Shown: positions 48,936 through 61,429, counted from the first letter of the stretch. The stretch: DNA of 64,000 bases from Rhizophagus clarus (GCA_015698045.1 BLAL01000215.1:1674001-1738000), one strand, 5' to 3'. The notes: a model not told the origin generated them from the letters alone. Made by a program: numbers and translations.

Positions 48936-49859
48936 TTTCCCAATGTATACTAATTTAGGTATGAGAACTCTGTTAATAAGATATACAATATGCGTTACTA
49001 ATAATTTTTTACTTGAAAGTGAAGTAAGAAAATCATTAATCATAACTTGCAACTGTTTAATTAATAATTTATGGGTATTATTTATAAAAAAGTAACAGTT
49101 TAAGTATCAGATTTTTTTCAATGTTAGTATGATGCATGTTCTGTCTAATCCTATTTGGATAGCAATCTTCTTTCAGAGGATGTTAGTATTAATAACTATG
49201 AAATCTGATTTTTTGCTGTTAATCAAGATGTCATTAATTTTATAAAATTCGTCTACTAGATCAATTGATTTTTGAAGGGTTAATATATTGCTATCAATAA
49301 AAATAGTGTCATTTATAAAAGTAGTGTTAATTAATATTCAATACTCTATAAATATATATATATTTTAATATAAATTGTATAAACTGAAACAAAAAAAACC
49401 AGTATTTTATTTTGCAAACTATTTAAATTAATATACTAGTATAATATGGTAAATAATAAAAGTAAATATTTTTCATATTAAATTGAAAAAAATATAATTA
49501 TACTAGTATTTTTTTGCATTCAATTGAAAAAAGTATAATTATACTAGTTTTTTATATATTAGTACTAATCAATAATTTTTTATGTTAAAAATACATATTA
49601 AGTTTATTTATTATATTATATAAAAACATATAAATGAGGGTCTATTTTCAACTGAATATTAAAATTTTTTTTATACATTAATTATATACAAATATTTTTA
49701 CATTTATGCAAACTAAAATTTTTTCTCATATACATTTTTTGTTAATATACACCAATATGTAAGTATTTTTCATGTCAATATTATGGATTTTTTTTTCTTA
49801 ATTATTTTTATAAACATTTTTATCAATATACATTAATTATATTAAGGTACATATATGTA
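48936..49859. other. AT-rich sequence, right part belonging to a dispersed repeat
   Basis: No gene. Direct repeats of TTGAAAAAAGTATAATTATACTAG at 49485-49555 (in shorter form). The last 60-70 bp (ATACATTAATTATATTAAGG) match the inverse of 61741-61800, together with the continuation after 53292. Confidence 0.5.
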
Positions 49860-50207
49860 CAGTGGACAGCATAAATTAAGCACTATTTTTGAAGTTAATT
49901 TACGATATAAATTATAAATACCAGCATAATAAATTTATATTTATTTTAAAGATAAGACTTAAAACAACATTTTAAAAGTATTTTTTTATTTAATTAATAA
50001 TACAGTTTTGTAAAAATCACTTGGTTTATAAAAAAGTGAATTTTCAACTTTTTAACTAAGATAGATACAATAAAATAAATACCAGAATCTGATTCTTTGA
50101 GTTATAAATAGGTTAGATTCCAAAAATCTTAAAGATTGAATCATTAGTTATTAAGAAAATAAACTTTAAAAATTATGTAAATCATTAAAAAATCAGAAAT
50201 TTATTAT

Positions 50208-52940
50208 CCCTTAAACGGTTTTGCAGGCAAATTTGCCTGCAATTTATTGAAAAAAAAATATCCGTCATATAAAACTTTTTCAATAAAAGCCAGATCATCA
50301 TAAAATTTTTACAGCAATATTGAACAATAGTTAAACTATCAAAATGTATAGTTTGATCATTGGCAGATTATAAAAATTAAACCAGTATTTAACCTATAAA
50401 AATGCTTACCAATACCTCGGAATTTTCTAATTTCGGCGTTCGAAGTTGTTTTCTTTTTCTCATGTTATTTTCCTTATTTTTGCTTAAATTTTTTTATTTT
50501 CACTATGGATACTAATGAGTATGATGAACAGAATTTGTTTGTTGTTGATTTTTCACGGAATATTTATGATATTACTGGTGAACAAGATGATAATAGCGAT
50601 AATGATGATAATTTTGAAGAAATTCGAAATGAAGAGATTTGGTGGAAATAGAGGTAGAGGTAGAGGTCAAAGACGAGGACAAGGTTGGGGTAGTGCAAGA
50701 AATAACAGTAGTGGAAGGGATAATAGAGAACAAACTGCACAACTCCCACCTCCACCTTTTTTTAACGCTTTTCAACATACAAAGCCTTTACACAAATTTA
50801 CAGTAAACTTACCTAATGACTTTCTTTCACCATCACCTTATTTAATTTTTTCTCTTTTCTTCTCTCTTGCACAAATAGAGATAATTGTTAAAAATACAAA
50901 TAAGTATGCATATGTAAAGGATGCAGGAGAAGGACGTCAATGGAAAGAATTAACAATAAAAGAGTTTAGAATTTGGTTGGCAATTCTAATATATGCAGGT
51001 GTATTTAAATTGCCCAGTATCCGAGATTATTGGAATAGAGATAATAAATTTCCTGAACATAAAATTTCAACTTTTATGTCTTTAATTCGTTTTGAGCAGG
51101 TATTTTAATTTTTATGTTAATATTTTATTAAATTAATTAAAAGCTAATTAAACTGTTCATTAAATATGTTTAGATTAAGCGTTTTATACATATTTCAGAT
51201 TGCACTACTCCACTACCATTTTGGTATTCTAAAGTAAACCCTTTGGCAACTCATATCCAAACAGTTTCTAAATCAATTTGTGTACCATCATCAAACATCT
51301 CAGTTGATGAGATGATAGTTAGATTTTCTGGAAGAAGCATTCATACTGTAAGAATTAAAAATAAACCCACCCCAGAGGGTTACAAAATTCTCTCTCTCTG
51401 TGATGCTGGTTACACATATTCTTTCATTTTTACATCCAGAGTTCAAAATCAACCTGAGGTTCAACAAGTAACAGAATTAAGTAAAGTGGGTAATGAAGTG
51501 TATCACCTTGCTTCTCAATTGCCAATTGAAAATAAATCATTTAACATTTACATGGACAATTATTTTTCTAGTATTAAGCTTTTTAAATATCTACGTGAAA
51601 AAAAAATTGGAGCATGTGGAACTGTTCGCAAAAATAGTGCTAACTTTCCACAAATTCTTAAAGTAGACAAAAAACTGGACTGGGATACACTTTCTGGGGT
51701 GGTTGTTGATAATGTGTTGGCTATTTTGTGGATGGATAATGGTCCAGTAACGATGCTTTCAACTATTCACCAAATTGATAATGGAAATGAAAATCTGATT
51801 GAGAGAATTCGGCGAAGACCACGAGAAACAAGTACTAATGCAGTTAAGGTTCGAGCAGTTTTTGGAACTGCAAGCAAAAAATCTCTACCCATTCCTGTTG
51901 TAATTGATGACTATAACCACTTTATGGGTGGAGTTGATATTGCTGATCAGTTACGAGGATATTATGGTACTCAATTACCAGTACGAAGGACATGGATGCC
52001 ATTGTTTTTCTGGTTGTTAGATACGGCACTAATTAACTCATACTTGATATTAAAAAAAATTAATGCAAATGTTAATCATCAAAAAGATTTTAGAATGCAA
52101 TTAGCATGGGATTTAATTAAAGAAGATTTAGAAGGAAATGAAAAAAAGCCACACACACGAAGTCAAGTTCATGAATTAGAAAAACAATTTAAGTTAATTC
52201 ATGTTGATCCTAACAAAGAGCATCAATATGTTACGGCGAAATTTGAACTCCCTATAGAAAGGTTATCATCAGAGGGTCATTTTCCAGAATGGAGAGAAAC
52301 AAGAAGTAGTTGTGTATGGTATAAATATTTAGTAAAAAAAAACCAGGAAAAAGCATCAAAAAATCCTTCTCAATCACAGCTATATTGCATAAAATGCAAT
52401 TTAGCTTTATGCTGTAATAAGGAAAGAAGAAATTGTTTTAGGGATTATCATACTTATAGAGAAGATAGCAATTAAAATGAAGTTTTAGTTTTTTTAATTT
52501 AAAATTGTAATATGCACTTCGCACTTTTTTTATGAATTTTACGAAAATTGTTCTTTCTTTTAGTGTATATGTAGTTTCAAAATCTTATTTCTAAATCGTA
52601 AAAATTAACATAATAAAAGTTGTTACTCATAACTTAATTTACATTTTATTATTAAGGTTTGATATAGCTATAACCAAATCCCAATGAGTTCGCTAAGATT
52701 AAATACAAAATTTTTTTAAAAATCAGATTATCATTAAAATGCAACGTTTTAATTAGCGGTTAATTTTAATTTTTCAGTACATAATCAGAAAATGATGGTC
52801 ATTGCTATGTAATGTAATATTTAAACTATCTGGAAAAAAATTTTTATGAGAGTAGCTTTATTCTTTGAAAAATTAGATGAGAGCCATAATTTCAGTAAAA
52901 TTGCAGGCAAATTTGCCTGCAATGTCTTACCGTTTAAGGG
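50208..52940 (+). mobile_element. piggyBac transposon
   Basis: Ends are CCCTTAAACGGT in perfect inverse at 50208 and 52940. Just inside each end is the same 22-bp perfect palindrome centred on GCAAATTTGC (50221-50242 and 52901-52922). Immediate flanks read TTAT and ATAA, one change each from the TTAA normally duplicated by piggyBac. A TTAA also lies inside each end (50211-50214 and 52934-52937). The element contains a spliced transposase gene with long open frames and is probably young. Confidence 0.8.
50505..52475 (+). CDS. piggyBac transposase (DDE_Tnp_1_7), two main exons
   Basis: Exon 1 runs to 51099 and exon 2 from 51174 to 52475, joined through a 74-bp GT-AG intron giving FEQIKRFIHISD. 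Exon 1 encodes the DDE_Tnp_1_7 N-terminal part (LTIKEFRIWLAILIYAGVFK and LPSIRDYW). Catalytic Asp residues are in SVDEMIVRF (51306-51308), YMDNYFSS (51555-51557) and GGVDIADQ (51936-51938). The C-terminus has the Cys-rich zinc module CIKCNLALCC and NCFRDYH, but the first ligand pair reads CVWY where the family has CVWC. ATG 50505 opens an acidic frame (DNSDNDDNFEE) that stops at about 50651, while the frame leading into the core is +1 and begins at 50515. So a frameshift or an unseen intron lies near 50640. The protein would excise and insert at TTAA. Otherwise no stops are seen. Confidence 0.88.
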
Positions 52941-53290
52941 ATAAAATTCATATTTTTTTAGTGATCTACATGATTTTTAAAGTTTATTTTCTTAATAACT
53001 AATGATTCAATCTTTAAGATTTTTGGAATTTAACCTATTTATGACTCAAAGAATCAGATTCTGGCATTTATTTTGTTGTATCCATCTTAGTTAAAAAGTT
53101 GAAAATTCACTTTTTTATAAATCAAGTGATTTTTACAAAACTGTATTATTTATTAATTAAATAAAAAAATGCTTTTAAAACGTTGTTTTAAGTCTCATCT
53201 TTAAAATAAATATAAATTTATTATGCTGGTATTTATAATTTATATTGTAAATTAACTTTGAAAATGGTGCTTAATTTATACTGTTCACTG

Positions 53291-54078
53291 TATATATATA
53301 TATATACTTACTATACATTATACAATGTGTATATGTTTAACTTTATGAAAAGTCCCTTCTTTATAAATAAATAAAGGTCCATTAATGTTTATAAGTAGAA
53401 AGCTATTGCTATTCTCTTCATTTATTTATAGTAACAAAAAGAAAGAGTTTTTAGAGGACTTTGAATAATATATAAATAGGTAACAAATTTTAGCAAAAAT
53501 TTATTATTAGCTCTATGCATTTTTTCAGAGCCAGAATTATGATAATGTTAGTCAGTTACTAAATAAAGTAATATATTTCTGATTAATATTATCAAAACTT
53601 ATCTAAATAAGGAAAGATTTTCATGATTATTTTGGCCTATTCTACGCATTATTTTCTGTTACCTATTTCAGTATTGCTCGGGATTCTGTTTTTAGTAATA
53701 AGGATTTAATATAATTATAACAAAATTTAGTATTGCATAATGTGTTGATATATGGTATTACTTATAGTATATATAAATGTATTAAACAATATATTAGAGT
53801 TAAATAACATATATTAATATATTAGAGTTGAATAATATGTATATTAATATTATATGTTGATTTACTCTTATATATGATATTGCATATCAATTGATTAATA
53901 CATATTTGGTATGAATCAACACTTTTTAAACTTTCTGATATCTTATAATTTAAAGTAAAATTCTAAATAATATATAGTATATAGGTCAGATAAAAATTTC
54001 AAAATTTACTAGATCAATAAGCAAATTATCTTAAGTTGTGCTAAACAAATTTTTATTATAACCTTTAAATTATTTATT
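53291..54078. repeat. Dispersed repeat, inverse of 61430-61760
   Basis: 53293-53450 and 53690-53870 match the inverse of 61560-61745 and 61430-61560 (shared ACTTACTATACAT, AAAGTCCC..., TTAGAGTTGAATAATATG and TAAGGATTTAATATAATTAT). 53955-54060 resembles the left interior of the 41982-44482 element. No gene. Confidence 0.6.
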
Positions 54079-57000
54079 CTGCTAAGGTTAAACCAATTTA
54101 ATTATCTGTTTTACATTACTTCTCTTTCCAATTTTTTGAAAAAATCAGAAAATAATAAAATCATGTGATCAAAATAATTGACCAATAAAAATGTAGTATT
54201 ATATCGATCTTCATATTACTTTCAAATTGTAACAATATTCAAACCTTAATTTTTTTTATATTGGTATAAAAATTCACATCGCGTTATCAAGATATGTACT
54301 TGCAGCTTTATTTTACATGACACGACATTACTTAAAAAAGAATATAAAAATGATTTTTGTAGTCATTCAAGTTAATGAAGGCGCTAAAATTTTAACTAGA
54401 CCTTTGGCCAAAGAAGTGGACGAGAATGATTTATTTTTAACTTTATTTGATTCATTAACTTCCAGAAAATATTCTCATTATAATATACAAGTTGAAGTTA
54501 AATCAAGTACTGGACCTTGGGTATTAGTAGACGAAGGATTGGAAGGCAAAATTATATTAATGAAAATGCTAAATTTTACACATCTTAAATACGGTCTTAT
54601 TCAAAATGATATTAATGCACATCTTTATCTCCACCAAAAATTTTTCCTAATGCTTTCACAAGACTAATGAATTCTAGACTTCAATTTCTATTGCAAAAAC
54701 GTGAAGATACATGCGACATTTTATTATACAATCATATTATTCAACTTTTCCAGAGTAAAGGTGTTGGTTGGCATAATGGTGATCATGCTATTTATGGAAA
54801 ATGATTTATTGAGCATTTAACAAAGGCTATTTGGTATATAGACCCACATTTAGAGAAATTACACTCAAGAGGATGTCACCTTCCATTATTATTTAGTTCA
54901 CTTCTGGTATATCAACAAAATGGAGTTTATAATGAATATTATTAAAGAATGAAAAAGAAAAAAACACAATTAATGCGCCTAGAAATTTTTCAATTAGTTA
55001 ATTCTATAGAACTTTCGTTAACTAAACCTTGGGCATCAAAGGGTTATTGGCAAGAAATTGTATCAAATGTCTTTGATTTCACATCTATAATGAAAAAATA
55101 CTCTAATTATTTCGAATATACTAATACTAATATAAGTCTTCATGATAGTAAAAATCCAGCACGCAAACCATCTACCAACTGTAATATCATTCTTATTCCT
55201 AAATGCAATGAAAATATTGATTCAAAATATTTTCAATTAAATTTTGATCTTATAAATAAAGAATTATTTGATTTCGTTGACCTTAATCAATATGTACCAA
55301 ATGAACCTACAAATAAACATCAATTTATTTGTAATCTTTAATTATCTGTACTCGCAGGAATATATAGGTAAAATAAACTTTTAAATCTACATGTAATATT
55401 ATTGAATTTTATAAAATTATTTGTATTTATTTTAAATATCCTCATAATAATTATCTTGGAACGCTTAATTTTATATGAAGGGCACCTGATACTGAAGAAA
55501 CAAATGAAAGTTATGAAACTCTTAAAGCATAAATGATTACCCGTATAAATGATGCTATACCAATATATTGTACTAGACAAATGAGAAAAAATGTAATTAA
55601 AAAGGCAAGTTATAAATATTATTTGTATCATAGCATATATTAAATTATAAAAAATTGATCTAATATTCTTGTGTAGTATTCCCTAATTCGTCATCTTTCA
55701 AAACCAGTTTTAAGAATGCTGTATCATGATTTGACTGGTGATGCTTCACTAGCAAATGATCCAATAAGTAAAGAAATAGAAAAAAGATTATGACTTATGA
55801 TGCTATTAGAAGATCCTTCAATAATAGTTGATCTAAGAACTAATAATGGATTTTGTGGTTCAAAATTTGATATTTTTTGGAATGAACTTGATGGATACTT
55901 CAATGAGGTTTATATTTATTATTACATAATTGCATATTTATGTAATTTACAATTTATTTATATTTAATAATTTTTTTATTTTAGCATAATAATACAGTCG
56001 TTAATAAACATCAGACAGATACTGTTCTATATATTCCATATGCTATATCTATTCGAGAGCTTCAGGATAGAATTATTACTCGTTTAAATACAAAATATTA
56101 AGGATCACCTTTACCAGATGATATTGCAATCCTATCAGAAGAATAGATAAGATTAAATTTTGCATCATCTAATGCATATACTACCAAAGCCATGCAATAT
56201 ACTGGACGTTTTAATGTAAAATATAAGGTGCAATCCTGATTATTACAAAAATCAAATGAAGATGAACATTATTATCATACTCTATTTAAGTATGAGCGTG
56301 AATTTAACATTAAATATCAAGATTATTCATGTTTTATTTCAGCAGATGACAAACACAAAGTGCTAATTGGTGAGGACGTACCAGTTTCTACAGGTGTTCG
56401 CAATAAAAAAACTTTAGCTTCAGCTGAAGGAGAAATTACAGCATCTAATCATGACTTTACCAAATTGTTATTAACACCGTCTGTTACTTTATTTATTGAT
56501 ATTCCATATAATATTTCTGAATCTTTTTATGATGGAAAAGTATATGTATACTACAAAAATACTGTTTTCCAACCAAGTAGTGCATTAAGATATTCAACAG
56601 AATATTTTAATCTTATGAATCATCAATATCGAAGTCAACCTTTACCTCCAATTTTGTCACTTTATACTGATGGAGGTCCTGATCACAGATGTACCTTTGG
56701 ATCAGTTTAAATAGCTTTAATATGCTTGTTTTTGGCAGGTGATTTTGATATGTTAATTGCGGTTAGGACAGCTCCAAATCATAGTTGGTGTAATCCTGCA
56801 GAGAGAATTATGAGTGTAATTAATTATGGACTTCAAGGTGTTGCTATAGAAAGAGAAAAGACGCCAAATGAATTTGAAGATGAATTTGAGATTTTAAAGA
56901 CATTAGAGGAGATACGCGAAAAAGCAACTGAAAATCTATACCTAAAAACAGAATTACAATTTTATTTAAATTAAAAAGTACAATCAACCTACTTGTGACA

Positions 57001-57879
57001 TTTGTTATCCTATTAGAATGCCTATTGATATCTTTCAAAATCTATATTTTCTATCTAATCCAGTACCATCACAAGGTATTTTTTTAATTTCTAAACTAAA
57101 CACTAAATTGTTTTTAATTTTTAATATTACATTTAAATAGATAATCTGGATCACTATGAACAATTTGTAAATTTATATGGTAAACTCACAACAGAACAAT
57201 TCTGCCCTTCTCTAATTAATGAAAAATCTAAAACTGAGCCAGTATCAAGTAATATTCTTATTTCTGCCAAAATTAAAGATTATATTAGATGGAAAAATAC
57301 AATGTCTCTATAGCAATTCCCAGTTAACAGAACAACAAAAACAAGATTTAAATTCTGTAATACAAGTTTTTACTTATTCATGTAGATCACCTATATTTCC
57401 AGATAATCATAGTTTGGCTCAAAAGATTTTTGTCTGAATTCAAATTTCTTGCAATTCTTCTATTGAATTACTTTATTATTCCTCAAAAAAAATTGGAAAT
57501 GTTCAAATCTGTTATTGGTGTAGAATAGATAGAGATTTTATAACTCCACCTCAATCTTTACAAGAAATGTTTAAATTAGTATATCCTTTATGTAGTGTTT
57601 ATTATGAAAGTGGAAAAACATTTTATAAACGGTTGGAAAATAAGGTTAATAGAAAAGTTACAAAAAAAACAAAAAACAAATTATAACTGATAATAATTAA
57701 TTGTAATTTTTATAATAATAATAAATAATATAATAAAATTTTGATAATTTCATATGATTTACATAAGTAAAAGTCACATGTTTTTAAAAAAATTTTTTTT
57801 ATTTGACCTCCCCCCCTCACTTATACTTTATGGGTGATGTAATATAAAACAGATAATTAAATTGGTTCAGCCTAAGCAA
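54079..57879 (+). mobile_element. DNA transposon of unassigned superfamily, 41-bp TIRs
   Basis: Left CTGCTAAGGTTAAACCAATT plus 21 bp more, and its inverse at the right (GGTTCAGCCTAAG), 36 of 41 positions equal. The element encloses a single decayed DDE-type gene on the plus strand. The target duplication is not evident: flanks TTTATT and TATGTTT do not match. Confidence 0.7.
54317..57686 (+). pseudogene. Decayed DDE-type transposase, superfamily not recognised
   Basis: Fragments in order: ILTRPLAKEVDENDLFLTLF near 54380; LMNSRLQFLLQKREDTCDIL; HSRGCHLPLLFSSLLVYQQN; 54949-55341 (IELSLTKPWASKGYWQEIVS, IILIPKCNENID); 55690-55920 (YSLIRHLSKPVLRMLYHDLT); 56340-56700 with SADDKHKVLIGEDVPVSTG, SVTLFIDIPYNISESFYDGK and LYTDGGPDHRCTFGSV; then IALICLFLAGDFDMLIAVRT and APNHSWCNPAERIMSVINYG to 56974; a CDIC segment near 56995; and a C-terminal WYCRIDRDFITPPQSL ending at 57686. 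D in DDKHKV, D in TDGGPDH and E in NPAERIM are spaced like an RNase H-fold DDE triad. Introns are likely near 55607-55677, 55908-55984 and 57076-57140. More than ten stops and several frame changes are present. I recall similar DDKH / GGPDHR / NPxERIMS proteins in invertebrate genomes but cannot name a superfamily. Confidence 0.65.
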
Positions 57880-58604
57880 TATGTTTTATAAAAAATATAT
57901 AATAATACTCAAATAATATATAGTATAAAACTAATTTTAATCTAAGATGATTTAACTAGGGTGATTTAACCTGGTAATTTTATTTTAAAAAATTTACGTA
58001 ACATTTCACAAATTATTTATTTGTTTATCACGGCATTTCTGGTCTTCCACTCTTTCTTCTACTCTTCCTTCACCTTTAACATTTTGAACTTTGGCCTTTA
58101 ACATAATATGTTCTTGGATTTATTTATTGTTTTTTTATTTCTTGCTGATTAATTATTTTCTCTTTTTTTTTGTAGGTTCTTTGATGCTTTAATAAACGGT
58201 AAGTTTCAGATTTTTCAGAATTTTGGAAATCTATTTCCTTTACAACAACTAATCAATCCTTTTTTTTTCCTTTGATTAGATTTTATCCTGTGGTTCTTCT
58301 TGGATTTCTTCTTGGTCTCCTGGGCTTCTTTTCAAATTTATGTTTGTATTTCTTTTTGGACTTTTTGAGTTTCTTTCTGGTGGGATTTTCTTGCACTTTT
58401 TTTTTTCTGTTTTTGGTTTATTTTTTACATTTTCTTGGCTTTTTTCCCTTGCATTTTTTTTTTGGAGTTCTATTTACTTGGAATTTTTGTATTTTAGTCA
58501 GTTTTTTTTTGAGTTTCTTCCTGGATTATAGTTGGTTTCTCTTTTTTTTTTGGTTGGGTTTATTTTGGTTAAATTTTCTTAATCTTGTTTTTATACTTTG
58601 TGAT
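57880..58604. other. AT- and T-rich spacer, no gene
   Basis: 57915-57985 is an inverted match to 10443-10510 (GATTTAACTAGGGTGATTTA). 58270-58600 is a TTTTCTTGG-rich pyrimidine/T tract whose Phe/Leu/Gly frames have no family motif. Confidence 0.45.
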
Positions 58605-59850
58605 TAGAATTCTGAATGGGTCAGGTCAGGTCAGATTACATTGTTAACCCAAACTAAATAATTTTTTTCAGGTCAGATCAGGTTGGGTAACTTGTTCTGA
58701 CCCAACCTGACCCATTTGACCTGAAAGTATTCAGGTTACTTCAAGTAACCAGATAAATCCGATTACCCAAAATTTTATTACAAATATTTTAAATAAAAAA
58801 ATATTCCAAAAACATTTTTTTTATTAAATTTTCTATTAAAAAATATCGTGAAATGTTTTTTATTAATAAAATATACTGGAAAACCGTTTCGCAATATTTT
58901 TCTATAAAGTTAATTAAAAAACATTTTGCAACATTTTTTCATAAAGCTAATTGAAAAAAATGTTGCAAAATGTTTCTTTATTAATAAATATACATAAAAA
59001 ATGTTTCACAACATTCTTCACAAAATTAATTAAAAAACATTGTGAAATATTTTTTTATTAGTAAAAATATACTGAAAAAACATTTTGCAACATTTTTTCA
59101 TAAAGCTAATTAAAAAAAATGTTGTGAAACATTTTTTTATTAATAAAATACACTGAAAAAATGTTTTGCAACATTTTTTCACAAAATTAATTAAAAAAAC
59201 ATTGCAAAATATTTTTTTATTAATAAAAATATACTGAAAAAACATTTCGCAACATTTTTTCATAAAGCTATTTAAAAAAAAATGTTGCGAAATGTTTTTT
59301 TATTAATAAAATACACTGAAAAAATATTTCGCAATATTTTTTCACAAAATTAATTAAAAAAATGTTGCAAAATATTTTTTTATTAATAAAATACACTGAA
59401 AAAATGTTTTGCAACATTTTTTCATAAAATTAATTAAAAAAATGTTGTGAAATATTTTTTTATTAGTAAAAATATACTGAAAAAACATTTTGTAATATTT
59501 TTTTATAAAGCTAATTAAAAAAACGTTGCAAAATATTTTTTTATTAATCAAATACACTGAAAAAATATTTTGTAACATTTTTTCATAAAATTAATTAAAA
59601 AACGTTGCAAAATATTTTTTATTAATAAATATACACTGAAAAAATGTTTCGCAACATTTTTTCATTAGATTAATTAAAAACATCGCAGAACTTTTTTTTA
59701 TTAAATTGATTTTGGGTTAACAGGTCAATCAGGTCAAGTCAAACTTGTAACCTGACCCAATACTGGGTATTGAATTTAATGACTTGACCTGAATATTTCA
59801 GGTCAACCTGACAAGTAATCTAAATTGACCCTTACCCATTCAGAATTCTA
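58605..59850 (-). mobile_element. Non-autonomous element, TAGAATTCTGAATGG family, copy 2
   Basis: TAGAATTCTGAATGGGTCAG at the left, and in reverse TAGAATTCTGAATGGGTAAG at the right. Subterminal CAGGTCAGGTCA / TGACCTGA repeats occupy 58615-58780 and 59710-59830. The central tandem (58800-59700) is the inverse of that in 28430-29280, with cores like AATGTTGCGAAATG and ATTTCGCAACATT. No clear target duplication. Confidence 0.8.
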
Positions 59851-61228
59851 GATATAATTTTAACGCTCAAAAAAAAAATCAATATTACTAAATAAACTGT
59901 ATAATAGTGATCTTTTTTTAAACTAATAATTTAATTGGATTGTAGCTGCGACTAGTATTGCAATTATTTTTAACAAAAATTTTCATATTTCTATTTAAAC
60001 ATTTTTTTCTTTTTTTCTCCTTTTGTTGATTTCTGTTTCTCCTTTGTTTTTTTATATTTTTTTTTATCTTTCTTTTTTTCTTTTTTCTTCTTTTAAATAA
60101 TTTGAATATAACATATTTGTTTCACACTATGCTATATTACTCTTACAAAAAAGTAATAAAATGTTAAGCAAAAAAAATATCAAAATTGCAATAAGAAAAT
60201 TTGAAAAGACCTAATATCATGATTAAAATCCCAATATTCTTTATATAATAACTCTTTTTCTTGAGATATTTTTACATATAAAATTTAGTGAAAGATTAAG
60301 TTTTAAAGTAATTTTATTTAATAAAATGCTTACTAATGATTTGTTCTTTTATTTTATTTTCAAATAGATTTGAATGCATTGAATCAAATATTTAAACAAA
60401 TTTAGAATATTGATTTTGATAAGAGATTTTTAGTTGGATTCAGAAATCAACAAAAAATCATATACAAATTATGTTTTAAAAACTTTATCATTAAACAAAA
60501 TTGTTGAATTAGTTTGCAAATTTATAGAGAATAATTTAATAGATGAATCAGAATCTGAATAAATTAAAGAGTATAAATTAAGAAAAATAGTCAATTTCTT
60601 ATAAAAATTATGTGTTTAAAGACTTGAAATTTTTTTAATTATTTAAATAAGTACTTTTAAGCATCTAAATGAGTTTCTGTTAAAAAAGAAATAAAATATT
60701 AATAAATGCTTTATTAAAAAGTAATTTTAAAATTCTTTAGATCCTAATACTTTTATTGTTCATACTTGCTGTTTTTTTACTTGTATTTATTATTACTTTA
60801 TTATTGATATATATGTCTACTGGTATTACTATACTTTTCAAAGTATCTGGCCTACTGGTATTTCCATTAGATTTCCATTTTGATTTTGATGTATTTAAAT
60901 ACTAAAATTAAAAGTTAAATAATTTTATATATTCTTTCATCTGTCAACATCACATATATATATAGAATAGTTCATTTATTTATTTTTATTTATTTTATTT
61001 TATTTAGAAAGAAAGTAAGTAATCATAGGTTTATAAAGTATATAAATATATAATGAAAACTATGTTGATTCAGTATATCACATGATATTATTAATAGTTT
61101 GATTAAATTTAAATTTAAAAAAAGTTTAACCTTTTCTTTCAGTAAACTTTTCTTTTTCTTTTTTTCTTTTACTTTTGCTTATTCTATATTTTTTCCTTTT
61201 CTTTCTTTTTTCATTTTTGTCTTATTCT

Positions 61229-61260
<32 letters not shown>

Positions 61261-61429
61261 ATTTCAAATCTCTTTAAACACAGAATTTGTAAATATATTA
61301 CTTTTTACTTGTTAATTTGATGAAACATTTTACTAACATTTTATTATTTTTCTTTTTTTTTAAATAGTTAGATTTTTTTTTCTCTCTTTTCTCTTGCATC
61401 AGAAAGTTTGGAACATAATATTAATATAC
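59851..61429. other. AT-rich intergenic sequence with T-tracts
   Basis: No supported gene. Pyrimidine-rich runs at 60000-60095 and 61140-61252 (including about 24 consecutive T). A weak fragment near 60430-60570 could be coding-derived, but has stops and no motif. Confidence 0.4.

Larger units (their letters stand above)
49860..53290. mobile_element. Palindromic Tc1/mariner-like element, split at its centre
   Basis: Arms 49860-50207 and 52941-53290 (348 and 350 bp) are inverted copies of each other along their whole length, starting CAGTGGACAGCATAAATTAA and CAGTGAACAGTATAAATTAA. TA flanks both ends (49858-49859 and 53291-53292). The arms would meet exactly where the piggyBac transposon sits. 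This is best read as a foldback MITE of Tc1/mariner type invaded at its centre. The alternative is one piggyBac-carrying element with very long TIRs. Confidence 0.75.

Noticed and set aside
58272-58607. Phe/Leu/Gly-rich 111-codon frame as a membrane protein
   Set aside because: Lies in a T-rich low-complexity tract, overlaps a second similar frame and has no conserved motif or start context.
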